DNA of 64,000 nt from UBA9611 sp965237595. GTDB taxonomy: Bacteria; Chloroflexota; Dehalococcoidia; Lucifugimonadales; UBA3495. Under the pieces are notes generated by a model. The model was not told where the DNA came from. It made no database searches and saw only the letters and a list, made by a program, of their open reading frames with translations. Numbering within the stretch: position 1 is the stretch's first letter; every line of letters starts with the position of its first letter. The position numbers and the translations under genes were made by a program. The DNA lies in assembly GCA_965237595.1 (NCBI GenBank), contig CBDEFY010000006.1, positions 1 through 64,000 on the forward strand, read 5' to 3'. Shown piece by piece: positions 41,676 to 49,349 of the stretch.

Positions 41676-43013
41676 CTAGCGTCTACCGCTTGGGGAGGTC
41701 CCACCGGGACGCCTTCTTGAGTTCGGTCTTCCAGGAGAGCCAGATCGAGGACCGGGGCCGGGCCGGGCAGCGGAAGGTGCGCTCGCGGCGTGGCGCGGTC
41801 TGGCCCTTTGAGGTCCGGCAGCCGCTGGGAGGGAACGGGCGCGGGCTGGCATAGAAGGCTGGGTCGGAAATTGCGCCTCGGGGACGAAATCGCCGTAGTC
41901 GAAACCGGGCAGCCGCCGCCGTTCGATGGGGGACGACAACACTTTTTCGACCTCCCGGACCATGGAAGCGTCGTCCTTCTCGGTCAAGGTGAACGCCTCA
42001 CCGGTCTCTTGGGCCCGCCCGGTGCGGCCGATGCGGTGGGTATAGGCGTCAACGGTGTTGGGCATATCGAAGTTGATGACGTGGGTGACCTCTGGAACGT
42101 CGATGCCGTGGGCCGCGATGTCGGTGGCCACCAGGAAGTCGTATTTGCCCTGGCGGAACCCGTCCATGGCCTCCTGACGGCGGTTCTGGGACAGATTTCC
42201 TTGCAGGGCCGACACGCGGTAGCGGGCCTTGGCCAGGTCGCGCGCCAGGGCGCGCGCCCGGTGCTTGGTGCGGGTGAAAATGATGGCCCGCCCGGTGGGA
42301 GTCTTCTCCAAGATGGCGAACAGCAGCCGCTTCTTGAGGCCTTCAGGAGACGGATAAAGGGCGTGGGACACGGTCTTCGCCGGGGCGATGGGATCGACCT
42401 CCACCACTGCGGGATCGTTCAAGATGCTACCCGAGAGGGTCCAGATCTCCGGCGGCATGGTGGCCGAGAAGAACAGGTTCTGCCGGTTCGCCGGTAGGTA
42501 TCTCAGTATGCGGCGGACGTCGGGCAGAAATCCCATGTCGCACATGGTATCGGCCTCGTCCAACACCAAGACCTCCACCGATGAAAGGTCGATGTCCTTG
42601 TTATCGAGATGGTCCAGCAGACGTCCGGGACAGGCGATGACGATTCCCGGGCCCCGCCGTAAGGCGGATAGTTGGGGCGCCTTGCCCACTCCGCCATAGA
42701 TCGGTGTACTGCGCACGTTGGTGTGCTTGCCCAGCACCGAAGCAGCCTGGTGAATCTGCTCGGCCAGTTCGCGGGTGGGCGCGACGACCAAAGCGCGGAC
42801 CTTTCTGGACGGCGGCGTGCCGTTCAGCCGGTGGAGAATGGGCAGGATGAAGGCGGCGGTCTTGCCGGTGCCCGTCTGGGCCAGACCGAGAACATCCCGT
42901 CCCTGAAGGACCAATGGCAACGCCCGCCGTTGGATGGGAGTGGGGACCGAGTACCCGGCGGATTTGATGCCGGAGTTGATGCTATCGCCTAGGGAGAACT
43001 GCTCGAAATTCAC
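41676..43013 (-). CDS. DEAD-box ATP-dependent RNA helicase (RhlE-like)
   Basis: The 445-residue protein has all DEAD-box motifs: Q motif GYSVPTPIQRRALP, I AQTGTGKT, Ia PTRELAEQ, II VLDEADTM, III SATMP, IV IIFTRT, V TDIAAHGIDV and VI HRIGRTGR. The last 70 residues are Pro/Arg/Gly/Ser-rich and likely bind RNA. It acts in RNA remodelling, for example ribosome assembly or mRNA decay. ATG at 43013 lies near a palindrome at 43211 that may separate it from upstream DNA. Confidence 0.92.
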   Translation of the reverse strand: MNFEQFSLGDSINSGIKSAGYSVPTPIQRRALPLVLQGRDVLGLAQTGTGKTAAFILPILHRLNGTPPSRKVRALVVAPTRELAEQIHQAASVLGKHTNVRSTPIYGGVGKAPQLSALRRGPGIVIACPGRLLDHLDNKDIDLSSVEVLVLDEADTMCDMGFLPDVRRILRYLPANRQNLFFSATMPPEIWTLSGSILNDPAVVEVDPIAPAKTVSHALYPSPEGLKKRLLFAILEKTPTGRAIIFTRTKHRARALARDLAKARYRVSALQGNLSQNRRQEAMDGFRQGKYDFLVATDIAAHGIDVPEVTHVINFDMPNTVDAYTHRIGRTGRAQETGEAFTLTEKDDASMVREVEKVLSSPIERRRLPGFDYGDFVPEAQFPTQPSMPARARSLPAAAGPQRARPRHAASAPSAARPGPGPRSGSPGRPNSRRRPGGTSPSGRR

Positions 43014-43210
43014 TGGGGATTGTTACTCCATGACTCCATAAGTCCCAGCGGGAAAACCGAACAGTCTTTCAGCCAGATAATGGTGGTCGATTAGATTGGG
43101 GATTGGCCGAAGCCTGTTACCCAGTATAACAGCAGGGCACAAAGCCCAGACGATTTTGCTGGGCCTGCCATTGACGGAATCCGTGAACGGCTGTTGGCAC
43201 GATGAACAAT

Positions 43211-43241
43211 AATCAGCCCAGGATTGGCTCCTGGGCTGATT
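43211..43241. repeat. 13-bp perfect inverted repeat, hairpin
   Basis: AATCAGCCCAGGA and TCCTGGGCTGATT are separated by TTGGC. It lies upstream of the helicase gene. Without a clear T-tract it may be a rho-independent-like terminator, an operator or a remnant repeat. Confidence 0.65.
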
Positions 43242-43264
43242 CATGAGCGACGCCGGCTTGGTAT

Positions 43265-43418
43265 CTAGCTATTTTTGAAGAGGGGCGGGTTTTCGATGTA
43301 TTCCTCAGCAAGCTTCCGGCCCGTCTCCCGCATCAGTTTGATGTCCTCCTCGGGAGTAGCTGCGGGAGGCGAGGATCGGCTGGGGAAATGGAAGTACGGG
43401 AGCGCTCCATGCCAACCA
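43265..43418 (-). pseudogene. C-terminal gene fragment of unknown family
   Basis: The minus-strand frame reads PEEDIKLMRETGRKLAEEY and ENPPLFKNS before a stop at 43265. It has helix-like coding character but no start within 150 bases. The parent gene is not recognised. It may be the leftover tail of a gene removed when the island formed. Confidence 0.35.
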
Positions 43419-43739
43419 AAAGAAAACAGGCCCGGGACATACCCGCGCCTGCTTGATGGTTGCTGGCTTTTGGCCCTCTGTATTCCAGCGGATGGGCTGA
43501 ATGAGCCGCCCCTCGTATATCTTCGGGGGCTTTACTGCTCTTCTAGACTCAGCCGGGCCTCCGGCCTCTCGGCTCCCGGCTGGCGGTCATGGGGCCAGCG
43601 GGGCTGGAACAAGCCAGCCGCCAAATTCGCTCCATCTCAAATGCTCTTCTCATCTCGCGCCCTTCCTATCCACAGTGAAGGTTGATAGAAATCTGATGTG
43701 GTTAAATTACAGTAGGGCCGGGTTGAGATAGAGGGCCGG
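43419..43739. other. Gene-free interval before the IS3 island
   Basis: About 320 bases without a supportable gene on either strand. It contains GC-rich inverted segments (CCGGCCTCTCGGCTCCCGGCTGG area) and ends at the duplicated IS3 tip at 43740. Confidence 0.45.
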
Positions 43740-43762
43740 TGAGGTGGATGAGGTGGACCCAA

Positions 43763-44707
43763 TCAGTTGGACAGGTTTGGTGCAAAACTAAGTGGGAGTT
43801 CCGCCGTCTTTCCAAGGTCTGAGAACGCTCCGTTCGGTGCCCGTTTCCCATTGATTGACCGTTCATCTGATGGCGCCAAGTCTCCTTTGAACACCTCAGC
43901 CGGTGTCCGGTAGCCCAAGGCCTGGTGGGGTCTTTGGTTGTTGTAGAAGCTGAAGTATGCGTCAAGCCCGGCCTTGGCTTCTCGCCCGTTGGAGTAGGCT
44001 TTCAGGTAGACCTCCTCGTACTTAACCGTGCGCCACAGCCGCTCCAACAAGATGTTGTCGGTGTAGCGTCCCTTCCCGTCCATGCTGATTCTCACTCCGT
44101 GCTGCTCTAGGAGACCGGTAAAGGCTTCGCCGGTGAACTGGCTGCCCTGGTCGGTGTTGAAGACCTCTGGCTTCCCCTTGCCAAGCGCTTCCTCCAATGT
44201 CTCGACACAGAAATCAGCATCCAAGGTGTTGGAAAGACGCCAGGCCACCACGTACCGCGTGTACCAATCCATGATGGCCACCAGGTATAAGAAACCCTTG
44301 GCCATGGGGATGTAGGTGATGTCGGCGGCCCACACCTGATTTGGTCTGGTGATCTCCATGCCGCTCAGGAGGTAGGGATACACCTTGTGCCCTGGCCCCG
44401 GCTTGCTGGTCCGGGGCCACCGGTAGATGGCACGTAGTCCCATGGTCCGCATCAGACGCTGGACCCGCTTCCGGTTCACCCTGTGACCTTGAGTGCCCAG
44501 CCAGACCCTCATGCGCCGCGACCCGTAGAAGGGGGTACTTAGGTACTGGTGGTCCATCGCCTTCATCACCGTCAGGTTCTCCGAGCAAGTCCCCTTGCGC
44601 CGGTAGTTTAGGCTGGACCTGCTGATGCTCAGTAAGGCGCACTGTCTCACTGTGGACAAGGCTGGGTGCCGCCGGTCCACCATCTCCCGCCGCCGCTCCC
44701 GGCTCAT
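43763..44707 (-). CDS. IS3-family transposase OrfB (copy A)
   Basis: The 314-residue integrase has the N-terminal helix-turn-helix_21 type region (YLSTPFYGSRRMRVWL) and the DDE core: VWAADITYIPMAKGF (D), VFNTDQGSQFTGEAF (D) and YTDNILLERLWRTVKYEE (E), then NNQRPHQALGYRTPAEVF. Its ATG overlaps the OrfA TGA (ATGA), so translation is coupled or uses frameshifting. No inactivating changes are visible. Confidence 0.93.
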   Translation of the reverse strand: MSRERRREMVDRRHPALSTVRQCALLSISRSSLNYRRKGTCSENLTVMKAMDHQYLSTPFYGSRRMRVWLGTQGHRVNRKRVQRLMRTMGLRAIYRWPRTSKPGPGHKVYPYLLSGMEITRPNQVWAADITYIPMAKGFLYLVAIMDWYTRYVVAWRLSNTLDADFCVETLEEALGKGKPEVFNTDQGSQFTGEAFTGLLEQHGVRISMDGKGRYTDNILLERLWRTVKYEEVYLKAYSNGREAKAGLDAYFSFYNNQRPHQALGYRTPAEVFKGDLAPSDERSINGKRAPNGAFSDLGKTAELPLSFAPNLSN

Positions 44708-44988
44708 GGACCGAGCCTCTCCGCCAAGAAATCCCGCTCAACCTTCAGTTGGCCGATCTGCTGATAGAGCCGGGCAACAAGGACCCCATCGCTCTTCTGG
44801 CGTTTGTCTTGGTTCCCACCAAAGACGCCGACCGCTCCTTCCAACAAGGACTTCTTCCAGGCCTGGATCTGCCCGGGATGGACCTCGTAGGGGGCGGCCA
44901 GTTGGGCCACCGTCTCTTCACCCTTCACCGCTTCCAGGGCCACCTTGGCCTTGAATGTTGGGCTGTGCTTCCTCCGCTCTTTTGACAT
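44704..44988 (-). CDS. IS3-family transposase OrfA (copy A)
   Basis: The 94-residue HTH protein begins MSKERRKHSPTFKAKVALEA and ends in a leucine-zipper-like QQIGQLKVERDFLAERL, used to bind the ends and OrfB. I chose ATG at 44988 behind GGAGG; a GTG 18 bases upstream is in frame. Like copy B it carries LAAPYEV where copy C has LAARYEV. Confidence 0.9.
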   Translation of the reverse strand: MSKERRKHSPTFKAKVALEAVKGEETVAQLAAPYEVHPGQIQAWKKSLLEGAVGVFGGNQDKRQKSDGVLVARLYQQIGQLKVERDFLAERLGP

Positions 44989-45342
44989 GTCCCACTCCTC
45001 CCTCACAGCAACAGCTGTGGCTATTTTAGGAGCAGAACTCTCACTTAACCACCTGTCCGAATTTCCGGGTCCACCTCACACAGCCAAATGTAGGCGGGGT
45101 GGATATTATGTCTCGGGGAGCACAGTTTCCAGACTTCTTGGGAAGAACCGAGGCGCACGTCAAATTCACAGTACTCGTTGAAATCAAGCGACCAGATTCC
45201 AGCCTATTTGAAAACACATCCTATCGACCAAGTGTCCCAATGCTCGGAAAAGTGAGGTGGACCCGGAAATTCGGACAGGTGGTTAAGTGAGAGTTCTGCT
45301 CCTAAAATAGCCACAGCTGTTGCTGTGAGGGAGGAGTGGGAC

Positions 45343-45627
45343 ATGTCAAAAGAGCGGAGGAAGCACAGCCCAACATTCAAGGCCAAGGTGGCCCTGGAAG
45401 CGGTGAAGGGTGAAGAGACGGTGGCCCAACTGGCCGCCCCCTACGAGGTCCATCCCGGGCAGATCCAGGCCTGGAAGAAGTCCTTGTTGGAAGGAGCGGT
45501 CGGCGTCTTTGGTGGGAACCAAGACAAACGCCAGAAGAGCGATGCGGTCCTTGTTGCCCGGCTCTATCAGCAGATCGGCCAACTGAAGGTTGAGCGGGAT
45601 TTCTTGGCGGAGAGGCTCGGTCCATGA
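45343..45627 (+). CDS. IS3-family transposase OrfA (copy B)
   Basis: The 94-residue HTH protein is nearly identical to copy A, differing in the visible KSDAVL instead of KSDGVL. Start at ATG 45343, eight bases after GGAGG. Its stop overlaps the OrfB start as ATGA. Confidence 0.9.
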   Translation: MSKERRKHSPTFKAKVALEAVKGEETVAQLAAPYEVHPGQIQAWKKSLLEGAVGVFGGNQDKRQKSDAVLVARLYQQIGQLKVERDFLAERLGP

Positions 45628-46568
45628 GCCGGGAGCGGCGGAGGGAGATGGTGGACCGGCGGCACCCAGCCTTGTCCACAGTGAGACAGTGCGCCTTACT
45701 GAGCATCAGCAGGTCCAGCCTAAACTACCGGCGCAAGGGGACTTGCTTGGAGAACCTGACGGTGATGAAGGCGATGGACCACCAGTACCTAAGTACCCCC
45801 TTCTACGGGTCGCGGCGCATGAGGGTCTGGCTGGGCACTCAAGGTCACAGGGTGAACCGGAAGCGGGTCCAGCGTCTGATGCGGACCATGGGACTACGTG
45901 CCATCTACCGGTGGCCCCGGACCAGCAAGCCGGGGCCAGGGCACAAGGTGTATCCCTACCTCCTGAGCGGCATGGAGATCACCAGACCAAATCAGGTGTG
46001 GGCCGCCGACATCACCTACATCCCCATGGCCAAGGGTTTCTTATACCTGGTGGCCATCATGGATTGGTACACGCGGTACGTGGTGGCCTGGCGTCTTTCC
46101 AACACCTTGGATGCTGATTTCTGTGTCGAGACATTGGAGGAAGCGCTTGGCAAGGGGAAGCCAGAGGTCTTCAACACCGACCAGGGCAGCCAGTTCACCG
46201 GCGAAGCCTTTACCGGTCTCCTAGAGCAGCACGGAGTGAGAATCAGCATGGACGGGAAGGGACGCTACACCGACAACATCTTGTTGGAGCGGCTGTGGCG
46301 CACGGTTAAGTACGAGGAGGTCTACCTGAAAGCCTACTCCAACGGGCGAGAAGCCAAGGCCGGGCTTGACGCATACTTCAGCTTCTACAACAACCAAAGA
46401 CCCCACCAGGCCTTGGGCTACCGGACACCGGCTGAGGTGTTCAAAGGAGACTTGGCGCCATCAGATGAACGGTCAATCAATGGGAAACGGGCACCGAACG
46501 GAGCGTTCTCAGACCTTGGAAAGACGGCGGAACTCCCACTTAGTTTTGCACCAAACCTGTCCAACTAA
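45624..46568 (+). CDS. IS3-family transposase OrfB (copy B)
   Basis: This 314-residue DDE integrase matches copy A except for a Leu for Ser change in KGTCLEN. All catalytic residues (WAADITY, NTDQGSQF, DNILLERLW) are kept, so the element looks active or recently active. Confidence 0.93.
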   Translation: MSRERRREMVDRRHPALSTVRQCALLSISRSSLNYRRKGTCLENLTVMKAMDHQYLSTPFYGSRRMRVWLGTQGHRVNRKRVQRLMRTMGLRAIYRWPRTSKPGPGHKVYPYLLSGMEITRPNQVWAADITYIPMAKGFLYLVAIMDWYTRYVVAWRLSNTLDADFCVETLEEALGKGKPEVFNTDQGSQFTGEAFTGLLEQHGVRISMDGKGRYTDNILLERLWRTVKYEEVYLKAYSNGREAKAGLDAYFSFYNNQRPHQALGYRTPAEVFKGDLAPSDERSINGKRAPNGAFSDLGKTAELPLSFAPNLSN

Positions 46569-46923
46569 TTGGGTCCACCTCAAAGAACTTATTGGAGGAG
46601 TTGCTCAGCTCCAAAATAATTGCAATATGTGGGAAGTGGAAGGATCGCGAGCAGACCAGAATACGGAACATCTAAGAGATACCAATACAGTTCAACCTAA
46701 GGGTATTTTGGTTATTGGGCATTTGGGCGCCCTTGATGAGCTATTTAAAAAGAAAACATTTGAACTATATCGCAGAAATTTAGCCAATCCTGAAATCCTT
46801 ACGTTCGACGAATTATTCACAAGAGCTAAATTTATTCTTGACCATAATGATTAGCAGAGCGCTAGGAAGGCCTTACCAGTCGACTCGAGGGCGGGACGAG
46901 CACGGAATTCTCAGACAATAATA

Positions 46924-47196
46924 ATGCGTTGTCCCGGAAAAACTCAGCCGCTCCAGGAGAGTGTTACGTTGGACCAATTTAATGATCGAGGCGTCGAAAT
47001 AGTAACCAAGCTCACCAAATCCCCAGTCATTCAATCGATTTTCCTATACGCTGGCATATTCAGCATAGTTGGATTGGTCTACGGTTCAATAATCGAAGGC
47101 ACCACAATCCCTTTAATCAACACGATTTGGATAACGGCATTCATCCATTTCGTAGCTTGGCGGCTTTTCAAGTATTGGCAGGGAAAACAGTCATAG
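46924..47196 (+). CDS. Small two-helix membrane protein
   Basis: The 90-residue product has a short polar N-terminus, an amphipathic stretch FNDRGVEIVTKLTKSPVIQ, and two hydrophobic helices (SIFLYAGIFSIVGLVYG and LINTIWITAFIHFVAWRLF). It begins 70 bases after the Shedu-like stop on the same strand and shares its lower GC content. It could be a companion of the defence gene or an unrelated island gene. No family recognised. Confidence 0.5.
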   Translation: MRCPGKTQPLQESVTLDQFNDRGVEIVTKLTKSPVIQSIFLYAGIFSIVGLVYGSIIEGTTIPLINTIWITAFIHFVAWRLFKYWQGKQS

Positions 47197-47247
47197 GTTG
47201 TGGCATTACAGGCTGTGCCCAATTATTTGCGTTTGTCCCATAGGCAC

Positions 47248-47766
47248 CTACACCCCCGTCCATTCAAACGCCAGGTTGGCGTAGCGGCAGAAGACGGTGC
47301 CGCCGGGGGCGGCCAGGGGGCCGTTGGCTGCCAGGAGGGCGATGGTGTGCTGCTCGCCGGGGGAGGCGCTGTCACTGAGCAGCACGCGCTGGGGCACGTT
47401 GAAGCCTTGGATCACGCCGCGGTCTCGGCTGCATTCGCCGTCGATCCAAATCTCGCCGTAATCGTCGATGCAGGTCTCGAACTGCACCCGCACTCCCCTA
47501 ACCGGGTGCCCGTCCACCTCCTCCGGGAAGGTCACGTTGATCCGGTACCACATGAAGCTGAAACCGTGGGACATTCGCTCGGATAAATCGTGGCAGACAT
47601 CCCAGCCCGAATCGTCGTAGTCGGCCAACCGGGCTCGGCTGCCCTCGATCTGCTCCACCAGTCCCTCGTTGGGCTGGCCGGGCACGTAACCCCGGGCATA
47701 CTTCCAAGTCCCCTTGACCAGAGCTTGGCCGGATTGTTCGCCCAGATAAATCGTTGCTCTCGGCAT
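47248..47766 (-). CDS. Galactose-binding/jelly-roll domain protein (GH2 sugar-binding-like)
   Basis: The 172-residue protein starts at ATG 47766 behind AGGAG. It has LADYDDSGWDVCHDLSERM, FMWYRINVTFPEE, VRVQFETCIDDYGEIWIDGE and HTIALLAANGPLAAPGG, the pattern of the N-terminal sugar-binding domain of family 2 glycosidases. No catalytic domain follows, so it is a stand-alone binding module. A longer frame to 48267 runs through a repeat and the neighbouring gene and is not real. Confidence 0.7.
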   Translation of the reverse strand: MPRATIYLGEQSGQALVKGTWKYARGYVPGQPNEGLVEQIEGSRARLADYDDSGWDVCHDLSERMSHGFSFMWYRINVTFPEEVDGHPVRGVRVQFETCIDDYGEIWIDGECSRDRGVIQGFNVPQRVLLSDSASPGEQHTIALLAANGPLAAPGGTVFCRYANLAFEWTGV

Positions 47767-47809
47767 CTTTTCTCCTATATTGGTGCCATAACAAGATGTA
47801 TTTGAAACC

Positions 47810-47880
47810 CTGCGCGACACCCCCATCCTAACCTTCCCCCTTGCGAGAGGGAAGGGACTAGCTCGCGCGAGATATGATAT
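47810..47880. repeat. Dispersed palindromic repeat (CCCCATCCTAAC family)
   Basis: CCCCCATCCTAACCTTCCCC followed by GAGAGGGAAGGGA forms an imperfect hairpin. The block is the inverted counterpart of 7250-7336. Confidence 0.6.
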
Positions 47881-47887
47881 CCGATTG

Positions 47888-48652
47888 CTACCGGCGGTCG
47901 GAAATTGGCTGGCTGTTGTCCCCTTCAAAGGCCCAGTGAAAGGCCTGGGTGAGTAGCTCCTTGTTGGCTTCACCGTCAAAGCGGTGCCCGCAGTTGGGGA
48001 CCTCCCTGATCTGGAAGGACTTGGCGGCCAGGGGACCCATCCGTAGAACTTGGGCCAGCATGCCGGCGGTGGGGTCTTCGCCGCCGTAGACCAAGTAGAT
48101 GTCGCCTGTGAACGGGTCTCCCACGCTGTCATAGGTCGAGAGCAGGAGTACCCGCGCCACACTGGGATACCGGTGGGCCACGGCCCCCACGGCCGACCCG
48201 CCGGAGGAAAAACCCGACAGGTAGACCACCGGAGATTCAGTCCCACATAACTCAGCGGCACGCCCAAGGGACCAGTCGACGGCGTGGCACAGACTCTCGA
48301 TAAGCAGTTTGTTCCAGCTGACGCCCTGGTAGGAGTAAGCCTCCCACTCCAACTGGACCTGGAAATCGGGCCGCGGGGCGTTGTAGGTGATTAAGGTGGC
48401 GAGACCCCGTTCTTGCAGATGTACTCCCAGGTCCCGCCAGCGCTGCTCCCGCCCATCCTTGAGTTCCCCTGAACCCGGCGAGTTGACCAAGATCGCGCCC
48501 GAGCCGGTGGAGTATGCGGTGATGGGCACCTGGTAATGGACCGTTTCGCCCGACTCGGCCTCGGTCTCCAGGGACAGAGTGGCGTCTATGGTGTCCGGCG
48601 TCGACCCCAAGCTAACCGGCGGCCAGGGGCGCCGGTCCGGCCGGATCGGCAT
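47888..48652 (-). CDS. Alpha/beta-hydrolase
   Basis: The protein of about 254 residues has the hydrolase fold with the nucleophile elbow GFSSGGS, an Asp on VYGGEDPTAG and the catalytic His in VPNCGHRFDG. The N-terminal Arg/Pro-rich segment overlaps the end of the FMN reductase gene by 41 bases. I chose ATG at 48652; a TTG at 48670 is in frame. Substrate unknown. The overlap indicates an operon with the reductase and the flavin monooxygenases upstream, so it may hydrolyse a product of them. Confidence 0.78.
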   Translation of the reverse strand: MPIRPDRRPWPPVSLGSTPDTIDATLSLETEAESGETVHYQVPITAYSTGSGAILVNSPGSGELKDGREQRWRDLGVHLQERGLATLITYNAPRPDFQVQLEWEAYSYQGVSWNKLLIESLCHAVDWSLGRAAELCGTESPVVYLSGFSSGGSAVGAVAHRYPSVARVLLLSTYDSVGDPFTGDIYLVYGGEDPTAGMLAQVLRMGPLAAKSFQIREVPNCGHRFDGEANKELLTQAFHWAFEGDNSQPISDRR

Positions 48653-49199
48653 TGCCCGCCCCCGTCGCAATCAATGTATGCAGGGCCACCACCGCTCTGC
48701 CGAGGGTCTCCAACCCGGCGATGGCTTTGGGGTCGGCCAGTTTGCCGTCCGAGAAATGTTGCGACTGTAGATAGACCTGACCGGGGACCAAGTGGGCCCC
48801 GAACCAGGCCAGCACCGGCCGCAGTTGGGTGTCCACGGTCAGATAGTGATGGTCGGTGGCGCCCATGCCGATGAGCCCGCAGGCCTTGCCCATCAGCCCC
48901 TCCACCGGGATATGGTCCAGCAGGTTCTTGAGCGCCCCGGTGAAAGACGCCCGGTAGATGGGCGTGGCGATGAGGAACATATCCGCAGCTGTTACCTGCG
49001 CTAAAACCTTCTCGGTGTCGTCTCCGTAGGCTTCCGGAGGGCGTCCGTCGGCGAAGGAGATACGGTGGTCGCCCAGGTGGAGCAGGACGGTGGTGACCGA
49101 CGGGTCATGGGCCGAGGCCGCGTCAAGGGCCCGTTGCAAGGCTTGGTGCAGACGGCCCGGAGTGGTCACCGACCCGTGGATGCCCAACAGCGTCGGCAA
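48612..49199 (-). CDS. NAD(P)H-dependent FMN reductase (SsuE-like)
   Basis: The 195-residue flavodoxin-fold protein has GIHGSVTTPGR for phosphate binding of FMN, FLIATPIYRASFTGALKNLLDHI and LIGMGATDHHYL. Such enzymes supply reduced flavin to two-component monooxygenases. Two luciferase-like monooxygenase genes lie directly upstream on the same strand, which makes it their probable partner. Confidence 0.85.
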   Translation of the reverse strand: MPTLLGIHGSVTTPGRLHQALQRALDAASAHDPSVTTVLLHLGDHRISFADGRPPEAYGDDTEKVLAQVTAADMFLIATPIYRASFTGALKNLLDHIPVEGLMGKACGLIGMGATDHHYLTVDTQLRPVLAWFGAHLVPGQVYLQSQHFSDGKLADPKAIAGLETLGRAVVALHTLIATGAGNADPAGPAPLAAG

Positions 49200-49244
49200 T
49201 GGGACGCCTCCTAAAACCTGGTTCTGGAAGTAGCCGTTACGGTC

Positions 49245-49322
49245 AACCGTTCGTCCTGAGCTCCGTCGAAGGGCCTCGGCTGCGGCGTGTCCATGGTTCG
49301 ACGGAGCTCACCACGAACGGTT
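49245..49322. repeat. Intact GTTCGTCCTGAGC palindromic repeat
   Basis: CCGTTCGT...GAGCTCCGTCGAA and TTCGACGGAGCTC...ACGAACGG are the two arms, about 30 bases each, around a GC-rich loop. It contains TCGTCCTGAGC (49251-49261), the same sequence split by IS110 at 32505/33663. It lies between the FMN reductase and the monooxygenase and might end the monooxygenase transcript. Confidence 0.75.
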
Positions 49323-49349
49323 GTTGACGCCGATTATAGTTGGTGAACG

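Larger units (their letters stand above)
43749..45078 (-). mobile_element. IS3-family element, copy A (minus orientation)
   Basis: The 1330-bp element is bounded by TGAGGTGGACCC (43749-43760) and GGGTCCACCTCA (45067-45078). It has the same length and sequence as copy B, in inverted orientation. Its flanks are GGA and CAC, so there is no matching target duplication. The left flank also repeats the tip (TGAGGTGGA at 43740-43748). This suggests the copy took part in an adjacent deletion or recombination. Confidence 0.9.
45253..46582 (+). mobile_element. IS3-family element, copy B
   Basis: The 1330-bp copy runs from TGAGGTGGACCC to GGGTCCACCTCA with AAG on both sides (45250-45252 and 46583-46585) as a 3-bp target duplication. 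It is inserted in the Shedu-like gene. It faces copy A across 174 bp. Confidence 0.93.
45081..46854 (+). pseudogene. Shedu-like (SduA, DUF4263) defence nuclease, split by IS3 copy B
   Basis: Before the IS the frame reads MSRGAQFPDFLGRTEA and FTVLVEIKRPDSSLFE (the D...ExK nuclease core) to PMLGK at 45252. After the IS, from 46586, it continues ELIGGVAQLQNNCNMWEVEG, TVQPKGILVIGHLG, FELYRRNLANPEILTFDELF to a stop at 46854. These are hallmark segments of Shedu proteins, which act in anti-phage defence. An AAG duplication flanks the IS, and removing it rejoins the frame as MLGKELIGG. The N-terminal region is missing, apparently lost at IS copy A. Confidence 0.8.

Noticed and set aside
43023..43244. 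Short minus-strand open frame upstream of the helicase
   Set aside because: Its start region lies in a perfect 13-bp palindrome and the product has no recognisable pattern.
43275..43685. Plus-strand open frame of 136 codons before the IS3 island
   Set aside because: No domain, biased composition, and the opposite strand has a more protein-like fragment over its first part.
43749..46582. A working composite transposon formed by IS3 copies A and B
   Set aside because: Only 174 bp of a broken gene lie between them, and copy A has no matching target duplication; independent insertions explain the data better.
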